A program made the translations under genes and the position numbers. The notes beneath the pieces are model-generated. The model was not told the origin of the DNA and did not search any database. It saw only the letters and a list, made by a program, of their open reading frames with translations. Below, one piece after another: positions 1 through 6,551 of a stretch of 8,030 nt of DNA. The stretch is from Clostridiaceae bacterium. Lineage in GTDB: Bacteria; Bacillota; Clostridia; Oscillospirales; Acutalibacteraceae. The DNA is taken from positions 1-8,030 of the forward strand of contig JAEDEQ010000074.1 in the NCBI GenBank assembly GCA_016293225.1, read 5' to 3'. Each line of letters starts with the position of its first letter. Within the stretch, counting starts at the first letter, position 1.

Positions 1-665
1 GACTGCTTGGATTTTTCATTTTAACTTTTTCCCCAACTATTGACATAGAGCCAAAGAATGTTGATGAAATTATGATGTCAATAAAGGTTCCCGATGAAAA
101 CGGAAGGAGCGCAAACCTTTGCATCGTTTCAAAATACGGAACGCAGATGGTGCCGCTGCTCAAGGACGGAAGCATTGTAGGCGATCAGTATGTTTCGGCA
201 AACAAATCATCGTTCGGCGCAACAACGTCAACGGTTTATAATACGCTTTCCGACGAGTATATTGCCGAGCGTACCGCGCTGGGACTGGGAAAGTATATTT
301 CTCCCGATAAGCAGGTGGACGCTTCAACCTGCCTCTTCCCCGATTACACCTGGTTCATCAAGGGCTGCTCACACGGCTTCTATTCCGAAGATGAAAGGAA
401 TCTGATTCTGACCGTTATTGATGCAAACAGCCAGCTTTGCATTGACGATTTTTATTGGACTCAGTATATTGTCTTTGATCACGATACCCGCACAAGCCAG
501 CCCATGACCGAGGAAAACTGCCATAACGAAAACTGGAAAGCTGATGAAAAGCTTGAAAAGCCGCAGACCAAGGCCGAGCGCCTCATAGCCTTCCTGCGCT
601 CGCTGTTTAGCTGGTTTAAGACCCTGTTTCAAACGCTTGCTGAAAAGCGCGCCCAAGCTGCTTGA
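1..665 (+). CDS. C-terminal part of an unidentified protein, possibly alpha/beta-hydrolase-like
   Basis: The reading frame is open from the left edge (first whole codon at position 3) to a TGA at 663-665, giving 220 visible residues; the true start is outside the window. The in-frame ATG at 72 has no Shine-Dalgarno sequence and the frame continues upstream of it, so I do not treat it as the start. I do not recognise the family with certainty. The stretch ISPDKQVDAS...FPDYTWFIKGCSHG, just past the middle of the visible part, resembles the end of an alpha/beta-hydrolase, where a strand plus Asp precedes the catalytic His; this is a weak inference from pattern. The last 30 or so residues (AERLIAFLRSLFSWFKTLFQ) form an aromatic, basic amphipathic helix after a charged linker, a tail that I associate with clostridial envelope or secreted proteins. 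It converges on the nup genes and is not part of that unit. Confidence 0.8.
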   Translation, partial: LLGFFILTFSPTIDIEPKNVDEIMMSIKVPDENGRSANLCIVSKYGTQMVPLLKDGSIVGDQYVSANKSSFGATTSTVYNTLSDEYIAERTALGLGKYISPDKQVDASTCLFPDYTWFIKGCSHGFYSEDERNLILTVIDANSQLCIDDFYWTQYIVFDHDTRTSQPMTEENCHNENWKADEKLEKPQTKAERLIAFLRSLFSWFKTLFQTLAEKRAQAA

Positions 666-687
666 TACTGACGAATAATACAACAAC

Positions 688-728
688 GCCCCCGCTGCCG
701 GATTTTTCCGGCAACGGGGGCAGTTTTT
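688..728 (+). terminator. Intrinsic terminator after the left-edge gene, possibly bidirectional
   Basis: Arms 688-701 and 708-721 pair over 14 positions with a single C/A mismatch, around a six-base loop (ATTTTT). The stem is very GC-rich and is followed on the + strand by AG and five T (724-728). It begins 22 bases past the stop of the + strand gene. On the - strand the same hairpin lies downstream of nupQ but is followed only by a broken U-rich run (GTTGTTGTATTATT). It may therefore also end the nup transcript, less efficiently. No other terminator is visible between 665 and 759. Confidence 0.9.
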
Positions 729-758
729 GCGGTGTGATTTCTGTTTTTGTTTTAAGAC

Positions 759-1742
759 TTACCTTTCCTCGCGGAAATAGGTCAGGCCGAGGCTTGCGGG
801 CGGCTGATGCTCTTTCTTTTTCCTTGCGCTGACCGTAACAAGAACAACGATAGTGATAAGATAAGGCAGCATTTTGATGAGCTCCTTTGCGGCGGAGGAA
901 AGTCCGGGAATGTATACGCAGATGATATAAAGTCCGCCGAAAAGGAAGGAGCTGAGGATTGCTGATTTCGGCTTCCAGAGGGCAAAAATAACTATCGCAA
1001 TAGCAAGCCAGCCCCTGTCGCCGAAGCCGTCGTTCGTCCATGCGCCGGCTGTGTAGTCCATAACAAAGTAAAGACCGCCGAGACCTGCGATTGCTCCTCC
1101 GATGATTGTTGAAAGATACTTGTAACGGTTAACATTGATTCCGGCAGCGTCCGCCGTTGCCGGGTTTTCGCCGATTGCGCGCAGATTCAGTCCGACTCTT
1201 GTTTTGCTTAGAACAAAGGACGCAACAAACGCAATGATAACCGCAAGATAGGCAAGGAAGCCGAACGACAGGAAAGTGCTTCCGAAAAGGCCGAGGCTTT
1301 CCGCAAAGGGAAGCTTCGTTTTGTATGCAAGGCCGGTGTTGATGAGGGAGATTGAACCGCTTTCGCCGAAGAAGCTCAGAAGTGAGCCGCCGAAGAAGTT
1401 TCCGACGCCAACGCCGAAGGTTGTCAGCGCAAGACCTGTAACATTCTGGTTCGCCTTGAGGGTAACGGTGAGGAAGCAGTAAATGAAAGACATCAGCGCC
1501 GAGCCGATTATTGAAGAGAGAAACGGGATAAGAATGCAGAGGAAAGCTGACGTTTGGGAAACGTTGTGTTCATAGAGATAACCACCGATGATGCCGGAAA
1601 TTCCGCCGATATACATGATTCCGGGAATGCCGAGGTTAAGGTTTCCGCTCTTTTCGGTTATTATCTCACCGGTTGAGCCGAAAAGCAGGGGGATACCCTG
1701 AATGATAGCTGCATTGATGAAAGAGGCGATTGTTGTCAGCAT
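759..1742 (-). CDS. nupQ: Nucleoside ABC transporter permease (NupQ/YufQ type)
   Basis: This is a 327-residue inner-membrane permease of the BPD_transp_2 family, the second permease of a BMP-type nucleoside importer. Hydrophobic segments run nearly end to end, roughly residues 2-22, 36-58, 64-94, 100-125, 158-178, 207-228, 243-279 and 286-306. Family-typical motifs are visible: GEIITEKSGNLNLGIPG (25-41), the cytoplasmic ATPase-coupling region VGLNLRAIGENPATADAAGIN (183-203) and GDRGWLAIAIVIFALWKP (241-258). The ATG follows directly on the nupP stop (TAAATG), and AAGGAGG sits 8 bases upstream, so the two genes are probably translationally coupled. It pairs with NupP to form the channel. It is the last gene of the unit and has a basic C-terminal tail (RKKK at 307-310). 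The substrate class (purine nucleosides) is inferred from the family and from linkage to xpt; basic-membrane-protein-type transporters of other substrates cannot be excluded. Confidence 0.93.
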   Translation of the reverse strand: MLTTIASFINAAIIQGIPLLFGSTGEIITEKSGNLNLGIPGIMYIGGISGIIGGYLYEHNVSQTSAFLCILIPFLSSIIGSALMSFIYCFLTVTLKANQNVTGLALTTFGVGVGNFFGGSLLSFFGESGSISLINTGLAYKTKLPFAESLGLFGSTFLSFGFLAYLAVIIAFVASFVLSKTRVGLNLRAIGENPATADAAGINVNRYKYLSTIIGGAIAGLGGLYFVMDYTAGAWTNDGFGDRGWLAIAIVIFALWKPKSAILSSFLFGGLYIICVYIPGLSSAAKELIKMLPYLITIVVLVTVSARKKKEHQPPASLGLTYFREER

Positions 1743-2855
1743 TTATTTTCCCTCCTTATGCTTTGCGTGGGTGCTCTTAATCTCATAATTGATAAAGAAC
1801 TCGCAGCCGATGATAAAGAAAATGATAACGCCCGTGAGAATATCCGCAACGCTTTCGTTCAGGCGGAAATTCGTTGCAATTTCGCCTGCGCCCCTCTGGA
1901 GGAAAACAATGAGGAACGAGGTGAGTATCATAAGAATCGGGTTGAACTTTGCAAGCCAGGAAACCATGATGGCGGTGAAGCCGTTTCCGCCGGCAAGGGT
2001 TTTTGAAATTGTGTGGTTGGTTCCGGAAACAAGCAGGAAGCCTGCAAGGCCGCAAACTGCACCGGAAAGAACCATAGTTCTGATGATAACCTTTTTTACA
2101 TTGATTCCGATATAGCGCGCGGTGTTTTCGCTCTCGCCTACAACGGAAAGCTCATAGCCGTGCTTGCTGTATTTGAGGTATACAAACATCAGAGCCGTAA
2201 CGGCGGCAACAACAAGGATATTGAAAAGATATTTCTTTCCGAAAAGATCAGGTATCCAGCCTGCTGAGGTGGAGGAGTTGATAACGCCCATGACGCTTGA
2301 GCCGCTCGGTACCCAGACCATGATTGCAAAGGAGACAAGCTGAATTGCAATATAGTTCATCATGAGGGTGAAAAGGCTTTCGTTGGTGTTCCACTTCGCC
2401 TTGAAGTACGCCGGAATAACGCCCCAGATAATACCGCCGAGAACGGAGGCAACAAACATTATGAGAATGAGCAGGAGGTTCGGCAGTCTGTCGCCGATAT
2501 AGAACATACAGGCCGCGCTTGCAAGGCCGCCGATAAGCACCTGACCCTCCGCACCGAGGTTCCAGAAGCGCATTTTGAACGCCGGAGTAACGGCAAGGGA
2601 AATGCAAAGGAGGATTGCCATGTTCTGAAGCAGAATCCAGACCTTGCGCTTTGTTCCGAAACTGCCTTTGAACATTGAAGCGTAAACCTCAAGGGGGTTC
2701 TGCTTTGTCAGCAGGACGATTATGAGCGCGCAGACAACAAGAGAGGCAAGGATTGCGGCGCCCCTTATGAGCCAGGCTTTCCACCAGACCATTGAATTGC
2801 GCTTTGCAATGTGGAAAAGAGGCTCGCGAACCTTGTTTTCATTTTTTTTACTCAT
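1743..2855 (-). CDS. nupP: Nucleoside ABC transporter permease (NupP/YufP type)
   Basis: This is a 370-residue permease of the BPD_transp_2 family and the partner of NupQ. After a charged cytoplasmic N-terminus (residues 1-26), hydrophobic segments are visible at about 28-49, 72-92, 105-120, 124-150, 160-182, 208-228, 258-278, 294-320 and 335-356. Diagnostic stretches are FWNLGAEGQVLIGG (97-110), NTNESLFTLMMNYIA (156-170), the coupling-helix region GYELSVVGESENTARYIGIN (233-252) and VSWLAKFNPI (298-307). The start ATG at 2853-2855 overlaps the end of nupO by 8 bases (ATGAGTAA). It has a good GGAGG 8 bases upstream, lying inside the nupO C-terminal codons. The stop abuts the nupQ ATG. The length and N-to-C order match the longer of the two permeases in Bacillus-type nupNOPQ loci. 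Nucleoside import is an inference from family and context. Confidence 0.93.
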   Translation of the reverse strand: MSKKNENKVREPLFHIAKRNSMVWWKAWLIRGAAILASLVVCALIIVLLTKQNPLEVYASMFKGSFGTKRKVWILLQNMAILLCISLAVTPAFKMRFWNLGAEGQVLIGGLASAACMFYIGDRLPNLLLILIMFVASVLGGIIWGVIPAYFKAKWNTNESLFTLMMNYIAIQLVSFAIMVWVPSGSSVMGVINSSTSAGWIPDLFGKKYLFNILVVAAVTALMFVYLKYSKHGYELSVVGESENTARYIGINVKKVIIRTMVLSGAVCGLAGFLLVSGTNHTISKTLAGGNGFTAIMVSWLAKFNPILMILTSFLIVFLQRGAGEIATNFRLNESVADILTGVIIFFIIGCEFFINYEIKSTHAKHKEGK

Positions 2856-4395
2856 CTTTTTCGCCTCCCTGGTGTGTCTTTGTCATGAGAAGACCGAGCT
2901 CGTTTTTATTGGCCGATCTTCCGTCAACAATTCCGGTAATTCTTCCCGAACCGATGACCATTATGCGGTCGCAAAGCTCAACAAGAACGTCAAGGTCTTC
3001 GCCCACGAAGATGACAGCAACGCCGCGCTTTTTCTGCTCGTTGAGCAGGTTATAAATGAGATATGAGGAGTTGATGTCAAGGCCGCGGACGGGATAGGCC
3101 GCCATGAGCACTGTCGGAGCGGCCGCAATCTCTCGGCCGACAAGGACTTTCTGAACGTTTCCGCCGGAAAGTCTCCTGACCGGGGTTGTGGCGCCGGGAG
3201 TAACAACCTCAAGGTCGTTGATAATCTTTTCCGCAAGCGACTTCGGCTGCTTGCGCTCAAGGAAAACCGATTTGCCCTTTCTGTAGGAACGCAGCATCAT
3301 GTTGTCAATAATATCCATGTTGCCGACAAGTCCCATGCCGAGTCTGTCCTCGGGAACAAAGGAAAGGCGAACGCCAAGCTCCCTTATTTGGAGCGGAGTC
3401 TTGTCGCGCAGATTTTCCGTTATGCCTGTTTTCGGGTTGTTATATGTTATTTCGCCCGAGTCAAGGTGCTGGAGGCCTGCAATCGCCTCAAGCAGTTCGC
3501 GCTGACCGCTGCCGGCAATTCCGGCAATTCCGAGGATTTCGCCGCCCTTTGCGGTAAAGGAGATGTCGTCAAGAACCTTAACTCCGTCGCGGTTTTTGCA
3601 GTTGATGTGCTTAACAATGAGCCTGTCCTGCGGATTTTTTGGCTCGCTGCGCTCAATATTGAGGCTGACTTTTTTTCCGACCATCATTTCGGTAAGCTCA
3701 GCCTCGTTTGTTTCGCTCGTTTTGACCGTTCCGATGAATTCGCCCTTTCTGAGGACTGAAACTCTGTCGGAAAGCGAAAGAACCTCGTGGAGCTTATGAG
3801 TGATAATAACAATGGCTTTTCCGTCGTCACGCATACGGCGAAGAACCGCAAAAAGCTTCTGAGTCTCCTGCGGAGTGAGAACGGCGGTCGGCTCGTCAAG
3901 AATGAGAATGTTCGCTCCGCGGTAAAGCACCTTGATGATTTCAACGGTCTGCTTTTCGGAAACGGACATTTCATATATCTTTTTCATGGGGTCAATGTCA
4001 AAGCCGTACTTTGCGCTGATTTCGGAAACACGGGCGGCAACCTGCTTAATGCTGTACTTTCCGTTTTCCTTGAGACCGAGAACAATATTTTCCGCGGCGG
4101 TAAAGATGTCAACAAGCTTGAAGTGCTGGTGAATCATTCCTATCTTGTGGTCGAAAGCGTCCTTGGGGGAGCGGATAACAACCTCCTTTCCGTCAATGAA
4201 GATCTGACCTTCATCCGGAAAATAGATTCCCGATATCATGTTCATCAGGGTTGTTTTTCCGCTTCCGTTTTCGCCGAGCAGAGAAAGAATTTCGCCGTTT
4301 TTAACAGTCAGATTAACATGCTGGTTTGCCTTGATTGAACCGAAAGTTTTGCTGATGTTTTTCAATTCGATTGCCGGTGTTTCCAACTTCTTCAT
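2848..4395 (-). CDS. nupO: Nucleoside ABC transporter twin-domain ATPase (NupO/YufO type)
   Basis: This is a 515-residue cytoplasmic ATPase with two fused nucleotide-binding domains, as in the sugar/nucleoside importer group (RbsA/MglA-like). The N-terminal domain has Walker A GENGSGKT (41-48), Q-loop Q90, a degenerate signature SVSEK (144-148), Walker B ILILDEPT (163-170, with E168) and switch H200. The C-terminal domain has a Walker A lacking lysine (GIAGSGQ, 292-298), a good signature LSGGN (409-413), an altered Walker B with no catalytic Glu (VLMAAYPVRGLD, 429-440) and Glu466 where the switch His normally lies. Only the N-terminal site should hydrolyse ATP well; this asymmetry is common in the family. 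I chose ATG 4393-4395 because homology begins at once (AIELKNISKTFG). Upstream codons run into nupN and look non-coding. GGAGG lies only one base before this ATG, so a TTG at 4384-4386 (spacing 10) is an alternative start. It overlaps nupP by 8 bases. Confidence 0.93.
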   Translation of the reverse strand: MKKLETPAIELKNISKTFGSIKANQHVNLTVKNGEILSLLGENGSGKTTLMNMISGIYFPDEGQIFIDGKEVVIRSPKDAFDHKIGMIHQHFKLVDIFTAAENIVLGLKENGKYSIKQVAARVSEISAKYGFDIDPMKKIYEMSVSEKQTVEIIKVLYRGANILILDEPTAVLTPQETQKLFAVLRRMRDDGKAIVIITHKLHEVLSLSDRVSVLRKGEFIGTVKTSETNEAELTEMMVGKKVSLNIERSEPKNPQDRLIVKHINCKNRDGVKVLDDISFTAKGGEILGIAGIAGSGQRELLEAIAGLQHLDSGEITYNNPKTGITENLRDKTPLQIRELGVRLSFVPEDRLGMGLVGNMDIIDNMMLRSYRKGKSVFLERKQPKSLAEKIINDLEVVTPGATTPVRRLSGGNVQKVLVGREIAAAPTVLMAAYPVRGLDINSSYLIYNLLNEQKKRGVAVIFVGEDLDVLVELCDRIMVIGSGRITGIVDGRSANKNELGLLMTKTHQGGEKDE

Positions 4396-4412
4396 ACCTC
4401 CAGTGTCTTCAT
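4392..4412 (-). promoter_or_regulatory. Six-codon mini-ORF whose stop overlaps the nupO start
   Basis: On the - strand an ATG at 4410-4412 opens a short frame, MKTLEV, ending in TGA at 4392-4394. This TGA overlaps the nupO ATG as ATGA. The nupO Shine-Dalgarno GGAGG (4397-4401) lies inside the mini-ORF and only one base from the nupO ATG. This arrangement fits translation reinitiation, but the mini-ORF has no obvious ribosome binding site of its own. It may be chance, with nupO starting instead at the TTG at 4384-4386. Confidence 0.3.
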
Positions 4413-4455
4413 TTTTTTCAAAACAAAACGAAAGAATAAAATTCGTCCTCTTTTC

Positions 4456-4493
4456 AAAAAAACGAAAATCGGGCGAAGCGACAGCCTCGCCCG
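4456..4493 (-). terminator. Terminator-like hairpin between nupN and nupO
   Basis: On the - strand, arms CGGGCGA (4487-4493) and TCGCCCG (4470-4476) form a perfect 7-bp stem closing a 10-base loop that can pair a little further. It is followed by ATTTTCG and seven T (4456-4462). It starts 24 bases after the nupN stop, and no clear promoter follows before nupO. It most likely acts as a leaky terminator or 3' stabiliser, so that the binding lipoprotein is made in excess of the ATPase and permeases. That effect is common for binding-protein genes, but here it is inferred. Confidence 0.75.
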
Positions 4494-4516
4494 GTATATT
4501 CATTTTTTGCGGAAAA

Positions 4517-5767
4517 TTATTTCTCGCTGATGCCGTCAATGTACATGATGTCGAAGTACGGAGCACTTCTCATGCCGTCAACATCAGACTCGCAGAAGAC
4601 GCCGTCCTTAATAACTTCGGTATCCTTTTCAAACTTCTCGTCGGGGATAACGTCAGCCTTGTAAGACTCAAGAGCTTTGCCGTCAACGGTGAATGTTGCG
4701 GTGTCGAATACCTTGAGTTCGCCCTTTTCAAGCTTTGCAATAGCTTCGTCAAGAGCAGCCTGAGTACCCTCGGCAGCAACAGCCTCGTTGAGCTTTGTGA
4801 GCTGAACGGAACCGGTTGCAAGAGTGCCGCACCAGTCTGTTGCGAATTCTTCGCCCTTGGCAACAGCGGTGATTGCAAGCTCATAGTAGGGAGACCAGTT
4901 GATCTTTGAGGAGATGAGAGCGGTGTTCGGACCCATCGAGGAAGTGTCAATGTTATATGCAACATTGGGAACCTTCTTCTCTTCGCAAGCCTTGGGAGCG
5001 CCCTCTGAGTCAGCGTGCTGGCTGATAAGAACGCAGCCGTCCTTGATAAGGCTGAGAGCAGCTTCACGCTCAAGAGCGATATCGAACCAGGAGTTGGTGT
5101 AGGTAACCTTCATTGTTGCGCTTTCGCAAACGGAACGTGCGCCAAGGAAGAAAGAGGTAAGACCGGAAACAACTTCTGCATAGTTAAATGCGCCGACATA
5201 ACCTATTTTAGCTTCGTCAGCCTTGATTTTTCCGTCCTTGATCATTTCGTTGAGCTTCATGCCTGCGGCGATACCTGCAAGATAACGTCCCTCATAGATA
5301 GCGGCAAAAGCGTTGTGGAAGTTTTTGAGTTCAGCGGTCTTTGCGTGAGTACCGGTTGCATGGCAGAACTGGATTTCCGGGAATTCCTTGGCGGCCTGCA
5401 TCATGTAGGTCTCATGACCGAAGGAGTCTGCAAAGATAATATTGCAGCCTTCGTCTGCAAGCTCCTGAGCGGCGTTGAGGCACTTGTCGTCTTCAGGAAT
5501 ATTGGTCTTGATGAGAACCTGATCGTCCTTGAGACCGAGCTTTGTCTGAGTGTCCTTAAGAGCCTGAATGAAGTTGTTGTCGTATGTTGAGTTTTCATCG
5601 TGAAGGCAGATAAGACCAACCTTAACCTTTGAATAGTCAACATCGGTGGGTGCAGCGCTTGTGCTTTCGTCAGCGCCGGCTGTTGTGGTGGTGTCTTTTG
5701 ATCCGGAGCAGGCAGCAAATGAGAATACAAGAACAGCTGCGAGCAGGAGTGCAAGAACTTTTTTCAT
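4517..5767 (-). CDS. nupN: BMP-family nucleoside-binding lipoprotein (NupN/BmpA type)
   Basis: This is a 416-residue extracellular substrate-binding lipoprotein of the BMP/PnrA-like family, which delivers ligand to the permease pair. The N-terminus is a lipoprotein signal (MKK, a hydrophobic core at 4-17, and lipobox FAAC with Cys20). A Ser/Thr/Ala linker runs to about residue 44. The binding fold then starts at KVGLICLHDENSTYDNNF (49-66). Family-typical stretches follow: IIFADSFGHE (110-119), AAIYEGRYLAGIAAG (155-169), IGYVGAF (188-194), SWFDIALE (226-233) and CVLISQHADSEGAP (245-258). It is longer than B. subtilis NupN, and resembles a clostridial subgroup with a C-terminal extension (about 350-416). 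The ATG has GGAGG 8 bases upstream. The 59-bp gap after xpt holds no terminator and no convincing promoter, so co-transcription with xpt is likely. Downstream lies a terminator-like hairpin. The ligand is inferred to be a purine nucleoside from the family and from xpt. Confidence 0.93.
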   Translation of the reverse strand: MKKVLALLLAAVLVFSFAACSGSKDTTTTAGADESTSAAPTDVDYSKVKVGLICLHDENSTYDNNFIQALKDTQTKLGLKDDQVLIKTNIPEDDKCLNAAQELADEGCNIIFADSFGHETYMMQAAKEFPEIQFCHATGTHAKTAELKNFHNAFAAIYEGRYLAGIAAGMKLNEMIKDGKIKADEAKIGYVGAFNYAEVVSGLTSFFLGARSVCESATMKVTYTNSWFDIALEREAALSLIKDGCVLISQHADSEGAPKACEEKKVPNVAYNIDTSSMGPNTALISSKINWSPYYELAITAVAKGEEFATDWCGTLATGSVQLTKLNEAVAAEGTQAALDEAIAKLEKGELKVFDTATFTVDGKALESYKADVIPDEKFEKDTEVIKDGVFCESDVDGMRSAPYFDIMYIDGISEK

Positions 5768-5826
5768 GCTTTTTTCCTCCGTTAGCCTTTCGGCAAAAAA
5801 TTATTTATAAACCGCCCTTGGGCAAT

Positions 5827-6396
5827 TTATCTGAACTTAATCTCGCCGTCGTCCATGCTGTCAATAACGGCAAGAGACTCAACACGGACGCCCGCGTCGA
5901 GGATACGCTTTGAGCCGGGCTGAAAGCCCTTTTCAATTGCAATTCCGCAGCCGACAATTTCGGCCCCTGCCTGTCGGCAAAGGTCAATCAGGCCGAGCAA
6001 AGCGTTGCCCTCGGCAAGGAAATCGTCAATAATAAGTACCTTATCGCCCTTTCCGAGGAATTCCTTGGAGACGATAACATCATAGGTTGTTCCGTGGGTA
6101 TAGGACTTGACCTGCGTTTTATAAACCGTTCCGGCAATGTTTTTGGTTTTGGTTTTTTTTGCAAAAAGAACCGGACAATTAAAAAACTGCGCTGTTATAC
6201 ATGCTATTCCTATACCTGATGCTTCAATGGTAAGGATCTTGTTAACTTCGCAGTCTGAGTATATTCTTTTAAATTCTTTGCCTATTTCATTAAGCAGGGT
6301 GACATCCATCTGATGATTGAGGAACGAATCAACTTTCAGAATGCTTCCCGGATACACTTTTCCGTCTTTGAGAATTCTCTCTTCAAGAAGAACCAT
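5827..6396 (-). CDS. xpt: Xanthine phosphoribosyltransferase
   Basis: This is a 189-residue cytoplasmic type I phosphoribosyltransferase, expected to make XMP from xanthine and PRPP in purine salvage. It aligns by eye over its whole length with B. subtilis Xpt (194 residues): ILKVDSFLNHQMD (19-31), ILTIEASGI (54-62), the PRPP-binding loop VLIIDDFLAEGNA (120-132) with its Asp pair, and AIEKGFQPGSKRI (153-165) near the C-terminus. The start ATG at 6394-6396 matches the family N-terminus. Its Shine-Dalgarno is weak (GCGGTG, 7 bases upstream), unlike the strong sites of the nup genes. It is the first gene of the likely xpt-nupNOPQ unit, 59 bp before nupN, and has its own promoter and structured leader. 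In B. subtilis, xpt sits with the xanthine permease pbuX under a guanine riboswitch and PurR; here it sits with an ABC nucleoside importer, and no such riboswitch is visible. Relaxed specificity for other purine bases cannot be judged from sequence. Confidence 0.95.
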   Translation of the reverse strand: MVLLEERILKDGKVYPGSILKVDSFLNHQMDVTLLNEIGKEFKRIYSDCEVNKILTIEASGIGIACITAQFFNCPVLFAKKTKTKNIAGTVYKTQVKSYTHGTTYDVIVSKEFLGKGDKVLIIDDFLAEGNALLGLIDLCRQAGAEIVGCGIAIEKGFQPGSKRILDAGVRVESLAVIDSMDDGEIKFR

Positions 6397-6408
6397 CGCA
6401 ATTCACCG

Positions 6409-6457
6409 CTTTCTAAAAATTGAAAAGGACATTTCAAACATCTCAGTTTAAAATGCC
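6409..6457 (-). promoter_or_regulatory. xpt leader hairpin followed by a U-rich tract
   Basis: In the xpt 5' leader (- strand), arms 6446-6455 and 6430-6439 pair over 10 bp, including one G-U pair, around the hexaloop TGAGAT. A one-base bulge and a further GG/CC pair extend the stem to 6427-6457. TTTTCAATTTTT follows at once. The shape is that of a weak intrinsic terminator or attenuator placed about 30 bases before the start codon. The stem is AU-rich, so it may not terminate well. None of the conserved core of the guanine/adenine riboswitch is seen. Confidence 0.45.
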
Positions 6458-6485
6458 GCCCTATGTGTCTTTGCGTTATGTGTTT

Positions 6486-6514
6486 ATTTTATCAAAAGCC
6501 GTCGAATTTTACAA
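6486..6514 (-). promoter_or_regulatory. Sigma-A-type promoter for xpt(-nupNOPQ)
   Basis: On the - strand TTGTAA (6509-6514) and TAAAAT (6486-6491) are separated by 17 bases, and the -10 is preceded by TGA, giving an extended -10 (TGn). An AT-rich stretch upstream includes the perfect 14-bp palindrome at 6533-6546, which could act as an UP-like element. Transcription should begin near 6479, giving a leader of about 83 bases before xpt. No convincing PurR box pair is visible. Confidence 0.7.
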
Positions 6515-6551
6515 TATCCCAGACTGTTAAAGTTAATTTAAATTAAAGAGG

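Noticed and set aside
369..1041. - strand ORFs of 105 and 141 residues over the left-edge gene, the terminator and the nupQ end
   Set aside because: Their compositions look non-coding, they run through the strong terminator hairpin, and they compete with two well-supported frames.
3787..4338. 183-residue + strand ORF opposite nupO
   Set aside because: Shadow of the nupO coding strand; the antisense translation has no recognisable motif, and the ABC motifs are clear on the - strand.
4396..4566. 57-codon N-terminal extension of nupO starting at 4566
   Set aside because: It overlaps the nupN C-terminus and runs through the terminator-like hairpin; its residues do not match ABC ATPases, and homology starts right after 4395.
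4238..4909. 223-residue + strand ORF spanning the nupO-nupN junction
   Set aside because: It crosses two well-supported - strand genes and the hairpin between them; no ribosome site or domain is visible.
5015..5590. 191-residue + strand ORF opposite nupN
   Set aside because: Shadow ORF produced by codon usage of the binding-protein gene.
5768..5826. Small hairpins (GCCC-AA-GGGC and GCC-GAAA-GGC) between xpt and nupN as a terminator
   Set aside because: Stems of only 3-4 bp, and the T-run lies between them rather than after a stable stem.
6397..6480. Guanine/adenine, PRPP or preQ1 riboswitch before xpt
   Set aside because: None of the conserved core sequences could be found by eye, and the leader is too short for the larger classes.
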